A stretch of DNA of 16,867 nucleotides from CAYWFU01 sp964457585 (GTDB lineage: Bacteria; JACRDZ01). The notes below the pieces were generated by a model. That model made no database searches. It was not told the origin of the DNA and saw nothing but the letters and a program-made list of their open reading frames with translations. A program made the translations under genes and the position numbers. Shown piece by piece: positions 7,214 through 13,197 of the stretch (position 1 is the stretch's first letter; each line of letters begins with the position of its first letter). The stretch is from contig CAYWFU010000073.1 in NCBI GenBank assembly GCA_964457585.1, forward strand, positions 1 to 16,867, written 5' to 3'.

Positions 7214-7852
7214 TTAAACCTTTTTCCAGTCTTCCATAAATTTTTTAATTCCTAAATCTGTAAGAGGATGGGATATCATTTGATCGATAACTGAAGATGG
7301 GACAGTAACTATATCTGCGCCAATACGAGCTGCTTCTAGTACATGAAGCGGATTACGAATACTTGCGGCAATTACCTGACAGGCAAAAGTATAATTGGAA
7401 AAAATATGCATAATATCTTCTATTACTTCCATTCCACTATGACTGATATCATCCAATCTGCCTACAAAAGGACAAACATAATTTGCACCGGCGCAGGCTG
7501 CTAAAAGCGCCTGATTAGCGTTGAATATCAATGTGACATTAGTTTTTATATTTAATTCATGTAATTTTTTTACCGCACGCAAACCATCTTTGGTTACTGG
7601 TATTTTAATAACAATATTTGAACCTATTTCCGCCAATTCTTTTGATTCTTTAATCATACCTTCATAGTCAAGACTGATAACTTCAGCATGAACGGGACCT
7701 TTAATTATTTTGCATATTTCCTTAATAATAGTTTTAAAATCTTTTCCTTCTTTTGCAATTAAAGTTGGGTTAGTTGTAACCCCGTCTGCCAATCCTAAAT
7801 CTAAAGCCTTTTTTATTGCTTCTAAATTCGCACTATCAACAAAAAATTTCAT
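7214..7852 (-). CDS. tal: Transaldolase, short TalC/FSA-type
   Basis: The 212-aa TIM-barrel protein belongs to the short transaldolase/fructose-6-phosphate aldolase family. Visible features are D6 (FVDSA), the TTNPTLIAKEG loop (26-36), Schiff-base K83 in VIKIPVT, and the CPFVGRLDD segment. F129 in that segment, where E. coli FSA has tyrosine, and E57 (HAEV), where FSA has glutamine, point to true transaldolase rather than fructose-6-phosphate aldolase. It transfers dihydroxyacetone units between sugar phosphates in the non-oxidative pentose phosphate pathway in the cytoplasm. AGGAG (complement of 7859-7863) lies upstream of the ATG at 7850-7852. It is the first gene of an operon with kdsD, probably expressed from the promoter at 7986-8014. 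Confidence 0.93.
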   Translation of the reverse strand: MKFFVDSANLEAIKKALDLGLADGVTTNPTLIAKEGKDFKTIIKEICKIIKGPVHAEVISLDYEGMIKESKELAEIGSNIVIKIPVTKDGLRAVKKLHELNIKTNVTLIFNANQALLAACAGANYVCPFVGRLDDISHSGMEVIEDIMHIFSNYTFACQVIAASIRNPLHVLEAARIGADIVTVPSSVIDQMISHPLTDLGIKKFMEDWKKV

Positions 7853-7891
7853 TTTTTTCTCCTATGTTAAATGGGGGTAATGTCAAAAATT

Positions 7892-7964
7892 AACCACAGA
7901 ACACAGAGAAGCTTTTAAATATTAATGAGATGTAGTCTCTACTCCCCCTCTATGTACTGTGGTT
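7892..7964. repeat. Inverted repeat AACCACAGAACACAGAG
   Basis: The 17-nt arm AACCACAGAACACAGAG (7892-7908) is inverted at 7948-7964 with two mismatches, around 39 nt of centre. It lies between the divergent tal and AAA ATPase genes and, as oriented, falls in the leader of the tal transcript. Arms of this sequence recur in many genomes as small dispersed elements (from memory). Confidence 0.6.
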
Positions 7965-7985
7965 CATATTTTTCCCCTCTTTTTT

Positions 7986-8014
7986 ATATTATTATCCGTA
8001 TTTATAAAAGTCAA
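7986..8014 (-). promoter_or_regulatory. Candidate sigma-70-type promoter for tal-kdsD
   Basis: On the minus strand, TTGACT (8014-8009), a 17-nt spacer and TAATAT (7991-7986) fit a vegetative promoter facing tal. The leader would be about 125 nt and would contain the inverted repeat at 7892-7964. Confidence 0.55.
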
Positions 8015-8053
8015 GAAAAATAATTATAAAAACACTATCATTTCATTTTTCCC

Positions 8054-8120
8054 TTGACAAGTTAATATTAATACATATACTTATAGTGTAATTAATTTCT
8101 ATAAAATGATATACTTATAG
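8054..8120 (+). promoter_or_regulatory. Promoter and tandem 12-bp repeat upstream of AAA ATPase
   Basis: TTGACA (8054-8059), a 16-nt spacer and TATACT (8076-8081) form a good vegetative promoter. The 12-mer ATATACTTATAG occurs at 8075-8086, covering the -10, and again at 8109-8120, just before the GGTGG Shine-Dalgarno. Two identical sites around the start region suggest an operator, but the regulator is unknown. Confidence 0.65.
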
Positions 8121-8130
8121 GTGGACAATT

Positions 8131-9279
8131 ATGTTAATAAATAGAATTTTAAGCAGTAAAATTAAAGATGTTCTTTTTAGAAAGCCAAAAGTAATTATTC
8201 TTTATGGACCCCGTCAGGCAGGGAAGACTACTTTAATAAATCTGATAACTTCTCAAATAGATAAGAAATTATATTTTGTGGGTGATGACCTTTACGCGCA
8301 AAATTTATTTAGAAATAACGAATTGGAAGCGCTCAAACGAGTTATCGGCGACAATAAAATATTGATTATTGATGAAGCGCAGCGTATTGATAATATTGGA
8401 TTAACATTAAAATTATTAATTGATAATCTGCCTGTTACTATATTTGTTTCCGGATCCGCTTCATTTGATTTAGCGAATAAAATTAATGAACCTTTAACGG
8501 GAAGAACAAAAACATTTTTACTTTATCCACTGTCTTATCAAGAAATTTCAGAAAAATATCGTCAAACCTCAAATGATACAGCTATTGGAGAAATGCTCAG
8601 GTTTGGCATGTATCCTAAAGTGCATACATTTTCAGGCGATCAGGAAAAACAGGATTATTTGTATGAGTATATAAACAATTATCTTTATAAAGATGTTTTG
8701 ATGTTTGAGGATATCAGAAAACCGAAAAAAGTAATAGACCTGCTTACTCTGTTGGCTTTACAGATTGGCAAAGAAGTGGCAATTTCCGAATTAGCTCGGA
8801 ATTTAAGTATGAGCCAGAAGGCAGTGTTGAATTATCTGGATGTTCTCGAAAAAATGTTCGTGATAATTAACCTGCGGGGATTCAGCCGCAATTTGCGTAA
8901 GGAGATTTCCAAAACATCAAAATATTATTTTATGGATGTAGGTGTAAGAAATGCATTGATTAGAAACTTTAACGAACTAAAATTGCGGACTGACGCGGGG
9001 GATCTCTTTGAAAACTGGTTTATAATAGAAAAATACAAATTATCCGGCAATTTGGGAAAACCCTCGAATTTTTATTTCTGGCGGACATATGACCAGCAGG
9101 AGATTGATTTAATCGAAGAACGAGATGGAAAATTAACCGGTTTTGAATGTAAATTCTCCCCCAGAAAAGAGCTTACGGTGCCTAAAGATTGGATTAATAC
9201 ATATTCAAATTCCCGTTTTGAAATAGTTAACTCAAATAATTACTTTAAATATTTATCCATAGGAATTAATATGGTATAA
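8131..9279 (+). CDS. AAA ATPase (AAA_14) with DUF4143 nuclease-like C-terminal domain
   Basis: A 382-aa protein. The N-terminal ATPase has Walker A GPRQAGKT (26-33), Walker B ILIIDE (77-82) and a sensor region around VSGSAS (106-111). A winged-helix-like segment follows (about 216-245, ISELARNLSMSQKAVLNYL). The C-terminal DUF4143 part contains E294, D326 in QQEIDLIEE and E339-C-K341 (GFECKF), an arrangement like the PD-(D/E)xK nuclease core. This is one of the common archaeal/bacterial ATPases of unknown role that are often duplicated and horizontally spread. Several relatives have been suggested to act on DNA, but I assign no substrate. GGTGG lies upstream of ATG 8131. The stop codon TAA (9277-9279) sits inside the duplicated 7-mer bordering the hairpin element that follows, so the insertion happened exactly at the gene's end. 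Confidence 0.88.
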   Translation: MLINRILSSKIKDVLFRKPKVIILYGPRQAGKTTLINLITSQIDKKLYFVGDDLYAQNLFRNNELEALKRVIGDNKILIIDEAQRIDNIGLTLKLLIDNLPVTIFVSGSASFDLANKINEPLTGRTKTFLLYPLSYQEISEKYRQTSNDTAIGEMLRFGMYPKVHTFSGDQEKQDYLYEYINNYLYKDVLMFEDIRKPKKVIDLLTLLALQIGKEVAISELARNLSMSQKAVLNYLDVLEKMFVIINLRGFSRNLRKEISKTSKYYFMDVGVRNALIRNFNELKLRTDAGDLFENWFIIEKYKLSGNLGKPSNFYFWRTYDQQEIDLIEERDGKLTGFECKFSPRKELTVPKDWINTYSNSRFEIVNSNNYFKYLSIGINMV

Positions 9280-9282
9280 TAT

Positions 9283-9440
9283 ACTCAGCGAGGTCATAAA
9301 TTCGCATTTTTGCGCTGGTCTTGAACATCGATAGCTGCGTTGCTCAGGTTCGAAATAGTGCAGGCTATTTCTCACCTTCGCGCCTTGCTCTCGATGCTCA
9401 ATCCTCACCGAAAAAATGCGAATTTATGACCTCGCTGAGT
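9283..9440. mobile_element. 158-bp MITE-like long-hairpin element with 7-bp target duplication
   Basis: The element runs from ACTCAGCGAGG to CCTCGCTGAGT. Its outermost 29 nt (9283-9311) are perfectly inverted at the right end, and the pairing extends imperfectly inwards (ATCGATAGC with GCTCTCGAT, GGTT with ACC) to a central hairpin GAAATAG-TGCAGG-CTATTTC (9352-9371). The hairpin centre, 9361.5, equals the midpoint of the element. ATAATAT flanks it directly at 9276-9282 and 9441-9447, as expected of a target-site duplication. It encodes no protein. Confidence 0.8.
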
Positions 9441-9479
9441 ATAATATCATTGAGTAAATTGAGTAATAGGATTAATAAA

Positions 9480-11402
9480 ATGGAATATGACCGGTTTCAA
9501 AAAGAAGCCATCGAGTATATTGAAAAAGGATATTCAGTTATAGTATCCGCTCCCACTGGAGCTGGAAAAACTGTAATTGCTGAATATATTATTTCCAAAT
9601 GTTTATCTCAAAACGAAAAAGCAATTTATACTGCGCCAATCAAAGCTCTTAGTAATCAAAAATTCCGTGATTTTCAGACACAATATCCTGATCAGGTAGG
9701 CATATTAACAGGTGATGTAAGTATTAATATTCATGCGCCTGTACTTATTATGACCACGGAAATTTTTCGAAATAAAATACTTGAAGGACATGATTTATTA
9801 AAAGATTGTAAATGGATAATTTTCGATGAAATACATTATCTTGATGATATAGAAAGAGGTACAGTCTGGGAAGAATCTATAATTTTCTTGCCTTCTCATA
9901 TCCACATTCTGGCTTTAAGCGCTACAATTCCAAATATTGATGAATTGGCTGTATGGATAAACAGTATTCATAGGATTGGACTTAAAATAGTCAAAGAAGA
10001 TCAAAGGCCGGTCCCACTTCATTTTAGCTTCCAATGCAGAGATAAACTAACTGATAATTTTGAAAAATTAAAAGAAGCAATATTTGCCAGAAAAAAAAAA
10101 TATTTTCATAAAGATAATATTTCCATCAACAAACCTCAAAATGTTTCCGGTTTAATTGAATATATAAAAAAAAGCAATGCTCTTCCATGTATATATTTTA
10201 GCTTTAACCGCAGACGGTGCGAGGAACTGGCTGAAATATTAGGAGAATATAATTTCCTGACAGAAAAAGAAGAAAAACAAATCTGTCAGGCATATGATTC
10301 TCTGTGCCAAAAATTTGAACTTAACAGGGAAAAAAGTTCGCATTTTATGTTCCCGTTAATCCGTCGAGGAATAGCTTATCATCATGCTGGGATGCTCCCA
10401 ACTCTTAAAGAAGTAATTGAGCGGCTTTTTACAAGTGGTTTATTAAAAGTAATTTTCACAACAGAAACCTTTGCGCTTGGAATAAATATGCCTGCGCGCA
10501 GTGTAATTTTTGATGAATTATATAAAAATTATGGATCTGTATGGCGGCTCCTTAAAACAAGAGATTTTTATCAAATGGCAGGCAGAGCGGGCAGAAGAGG
10601 TATTGATGAGGCTGGATATGTATGGTGCAGAATTAATCCTAAAAGAATAGGATTAGAACATATAAGAAAAATTATTTATAGTCAAAATGAAAAAATTTCA
10701 AGTCAGTTTAACACTTCTTATGCAACACTTCTTCATTTATATCAAGATTTAAAAGATAAGTTGTATGATGTTTATCCTAAATCTTTTCATTATTTCCAAT
10801 ATGGCAGAAAGGATCAGGAAAAACTTCTTAAGCAAATGCATAACAAAGTTAAAATCCTTAAAGAATTGGGTCATATAAGAAATAATAATTTAACTCCTAA
10901 AGGGATATTTGCATCTCAAATATACGGTTATGAATTACCTTTAGCTGAACTGCATGAAAAAGGTTATTTAGATAGAATGAATGAATATGAATTAGGGATA
11001 TTAATTTTAAGTTTTGTTTATGAACCAAGAAAAAACAATAAAGAAGAAATGAAAATTGCAAGACAATACCGCTGGATAGCAAGAATTGTTGAAAAAGAAA
11101 ATATAAAAATAAGAAATATGGAAGCACGCCTGGATATTAAACCATTGAGTAAAATAGCAAATTTTGGATTGAGCAATATTTTACAATTATGGATGAAAGG
11201 CGCTGATTTTGAAAAAATAGTAAAATCTGTCGATGCAGACGAGGGGGAAATAGTTCGCTATTTCAGAATGACCATACAGATATTAAGAGAAATTCAGAAT
11301 GGAGATGTAATGTCATTCAGTCTGAGAAATAAAGCCAGCCAGACTTTCAAACTTATTAATCGCGGAGTAATCGATGCTGAAAAGCAATTGAGAACCATAT
11401 AG
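9480..11402 (+). CDS. SKI2-like DExH-box helicase
   Basis: A 640-aa superfamily 2 helicase. Motifs in order: I APTGAGKT (24-31), Ia APIKALSNQK, Ib TTEIFRN, II FDEIHYLDD (DEIH 116-119), III SATIPN (147-152), V TTETFALGINMPARS (327-341) and VI YQMAGRAGRRG (364-374). The DEIH box with ALGINMP and QMAGRAGRRG places it with the SKI2/Mtr4/HelY group, ATP-dependent 3'-5' RNA (or structured nucleic acid) helicases. The C-terminal 250 residues are helical and lack a domain I can name. ATG 9480 was chosen because TAGGA (9467-9471) lies 8 nt upstream. The frame stays open upstream to 9321, but that part lies in the hairpin element. The gene runs towards the lipoprotein gene, 5 bp between ends. Its cellular target is unknown, perhaps RNA turnover. 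Confidence 0.9.
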   Translation: MEYDRFQKEAIEYIEKGYSVIVSAPTGAGKTVIAEYIISKCLSQNEKAIYTAPIKALSNQKFRDFQTQYPDQVGILTGDVSINIHAPVLIMTTEIFRNKILEGHDLLKDCKWIIFDEIHYLDDIERGTVWEESIIFLPSHIHILALSATIPNIDELAVWINSIHRIGLKIVKEDQRPVPLHFSFQCRDKLTDNFEKLKEAIFARKKKYFHKDNISINKPQNVSGLIEYIKKSNALPCIYFSFNRRRCEELAEILGEYNFLTEKEEKQICQAYDSLCQKFELNREKSSHFMFPLIRRGIAYHHAGMLPTLKEVIERLFTSGLLKVIFTTETFALGINMPARSVIFDELYKNYGSVWRLLKTRDFYQMAGRAGRRGIDEAGYVWCRINPKRIGLEHIRKIIYSQNEKISSQFNTSYATLLHLYQDLKDKLYDVYPKSFHYFQYGRKDQEKLLKQMHNKVKILKELGHIRNNNLTPKGIFASQIYGYELPLAELHEKGYLDRMNEYELGILILSFVYEPRKNNKEEMKIARQYRWIARIVEKENIKIRNMEARLDIKPLSKIANFGLSNILQLWMKGADFEKIVKSVDADEGEIVRYFRMTIQILREIQNGDVMSFSLRNKASQTFKLINRGVIDAEKQLRTI

Positions 11403-11407
11403 ATTCT

Positions 11408-11800
11408 TCAATCATTCAACGCTCCATTTTTTATCCATTCACGTATAATATTAATTTCTTCTGCTTCTATCCTGGATCGCTCTACAGTTGGTCCGCATAT
11501 CAATGTTCCTTCCAGACGATTAATTAATATGCTTTCTTCAGGGGAGCCGGGTTTTACACGAAATTTATCCGGATATCTTTTGCTTTTTATATTTACTAAA
11601 TTATTATATGCTTTTTGATAGGATAAATTAAGATTCCCTGATTTTTGATAAAATGCATCTGAATGACATGTATATAAAGCGCATTTTTGTTTGAAAAAAT
11701 TTTTTGAAATAGAATTAAATTCCGGTTTCAATTTTTCACGTGCAGGTTCAACCCCGCATCCTATAAAAAAAAATAATATTAAACTTATTAAAAATTTCAT
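11408..11800 (-). CDS. Cytochrome-c-like lipoprotein with CX4CH motif
   Basis: A 130-aa protein. A lipoprotein signal peptide (FLISLILFFFIGC, lipid-modified C15) is followed by C40-ALYT-C45-H46, an expanded CX4CH haem-attachment motif like those in Desulfovibrio cytochrome c3, and then RVKPGSPEESILINRLEG and INIIREWIKNGA. The last two segments are hallmarks of small planctomycete-type cytochrome c domains. The usual distal Met-Pro segment reads ICGPTVERSR (C102), so the sixth ligand is unclear and haem binding is not certain. It would be anchored at a membrane and face the periplasm. The Shine-Dalgarno is weak (ACGGTAAA), and the 88-bp element at 11821-11908 separates it from the co-oriented fabF and may have cut it off from that operon. 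Confidence 0.75.
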   Translation of the reverse strand: MKFLISLILFFFIGCGVEPAREKLKPEFNSISKNFFKQKCALYTCHSDAFYQKSGNLNLSYQKAYNNLVNIKSKRYPDKFRVKPGSPEESILINRLEGTLICGPTVERSRIEAEEINIIREWIKNGALND

Positions 11801-11820
11801 ATTTTACCGTTAGTTATTAG

Positions 11821-11908
11821 GTAAGCGTTCAGCTATCAGAGGACAAGCTTATTTTTGAGTTTTAATATCTTTAAACTGATAGCTGAAAGCTGATGGCTGA
11901 ACGCTTAC
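11821..11908. mobile_element. 88-bp MITE-like inverted-repeat element with 8-bp target duplication
   Basis: The terminal 19-mers, GTAAGCGTTCAGCTATCAG (11821-11839) and its inverse at 11890-11908, differ at one position. GTTATTAG flanks the element directly at 11813-11820 and 11909-11916, a clean 8-bp target-site duplication. A second inner copy of CTGATAGCTGA (from 11877) gives partial tandem symmetry on the right. It lies 2 bp from the fabF stop codon and 20 bp before the lipoprotein start. No coding potential. Confidence 0.85.
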
Positions 11909-11918
11909 GTTATTAGTA

Positions 11919-13178
11919 CTAATATTTTCTTAATATCAATACTGCATTTTGTCCGCCAAATCCGAAAGAATTTTTCATAACTATATCTATATTTTTTTTT
12001 CTGGATACATTTGGAACATAATCAAGATCGCATTCAGGATCCGGTATTTTATAGTTTATTGTGGGAGGAATAATTCCTTCATCTATAGCTAAAGCACAAA
12101 TTATTACTTCAATTGCGCCGGTTGCATTAATTAAATGTCCTGTCATGGATTTAGTTGAACTAATTGGTATTTTATAAGCATAATCACCAAATACTTTCTT
12201 TATTGCCAAAGTTTCTAATTTATCATTTAGCGGAGTCGATGTCCCATGTGCATTAATATAACTGATAGTTTCTTTTTTTATATGTGAATCTATAAGTGCT
12301 TCCTCCATTGCCTGTATCGCGCCTTTACCATCCGGGTCTGGAGCAGTAATATGATATGCATCACAGCTTGTACCATAACCGATAATTTCCGCATAAATTT
12401 TTGCATCTCTGCAAATCGCATGATTTAACTCTTCGATTATTACAATCCCTGCTCCTTCGCTCATAACAAAACCGTCCCGATTTAAATCAAAAGGACAGGA
12501 AGCTTTTTCAGGTTCATCATTTCTGGTTGAAAGAGCACGTGAAGCGCAAAATCCGGCAAAACCAACAGGGAATAACGTCCCCTCGCTTCCTCCGCAAAGC
12601 ATTATATCAGCTTCATTATATTGTATTTTGCGAAATGCTTCACCTATTGAATGTGTTCCTGTAGCACATGCGCTTGCAATACCAAAGCTTGGACCTTTAA
12701 AACCATATTTGATTGCCAATAATCCGCTTGCCATACTGGGGATGCTGGTTGGAACAAAAGTAGCTGAAACACCTTTGTATCCTTTCTCTTCTAGCTGAGT
12801 TGATTCTTTAACAACTTTTTCAAGGTCTCCCATCCCTGCACCAAGTATTGTCCCTATACGTCTCTTATCTATATCATTAATATTAAGCCTGGAATGTTTT
12901 ATAGCATCTTCACCTGCTGCCAATGCATATTGTAAAAATACACCCATACGTTTAATATCTTTCTTATCAATTGTATTATATTTAGATGGATCAAAATCTC
13001 TTACTTCTCCGGCAATTTGTGAAGGAAAAATAGATGCATCGAATTTAGTGATTTTGCCAATACCTGATTTTCCATTACAGATATTATGCCAGAATTCCCG
13101 CACTGTATTTCCAAGAGGTGCAATAACACCTAATCCGGTAATTACTACTCTTCTTCTTATATTTCTTTTATCGTACAT
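11919..13178 (-). CDS. fabF: 3-oxoacyl-[acyl-carrier-protein] synthase II (FabF-type)
   Basis: A 419-aa thiolase-fold enzyme that condenses malonyl-ACP with acyl-ACP in fatty-acid chain elongation in the cytoplasm. The catalytic triad is visible: C171 in ASACATGTHSIGEAF, H311 in NAHGTSTPLND and H348 in SMTGHLINATGA, at a constant offset of 8 from E. coli FabF (C163, H303, H340). Glycine-rich NSFGFGGQNAVL is present at the C-terminus. Start 13178 is preferred because GAGGAAAAT lies directly upstream. The longer ORF start at 13211 would overlap mgtA and has no comparable Shine-Dalgarno. The gene follows mgtA by 19 nt on the same strand, so the two may be co-transcribed. No acpP, fabG or fabD is nearby, unlike the usual fab cluster, so it could be an extra ketosynthase rather than the main housekeeping one. 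Confidence 0.93.
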   Translation of the reverse strand: MYDKRNIRRRVVITGLGVIAPLGNTVREFWHNICNGKSGIGKITKFDASIFPSQIAGEVRDFDPSKYNTIDKKDIKRMGVFLQYALAAGEDAIKHSRLNINDIDKRRIGTILGAGMGDLEKVVKESTQLEEKGYKGVSATFVPTSIPSMASGLLAIKYGFKGPSFGIASACATGTHSIGEAFRKIQYNEADIMLCGGSEGTLFPVGFAGFCASRALSTRNDEPEKASCPFDLNRDGFVMSEGAGIVIIEELNHAICRDAKIYAEIIGYGTSCDAYHITAPDPDGKGAIQAMEEALIDSHIKKETISYINAHGTSTPLNDKLETLAIKKVFGDYAYKIPISSTKSMTGHLINATGAIEVIICALAIDEGIIPPTINYKIPDPECDLDYVPNVSRKKNIDIVMKNSFGFGGQNAVLILRKY

Positions 13179-13197
13179 ATTTTCCTCATTTAATGAT

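Noticed and set aside
9321..9479. Longer N-terminus for the helicase
   Set aside because: Most of it is encoded by the 158-bp hairpin element. TAGGA and the normal SKI2 N-terminus support ATG 9480.
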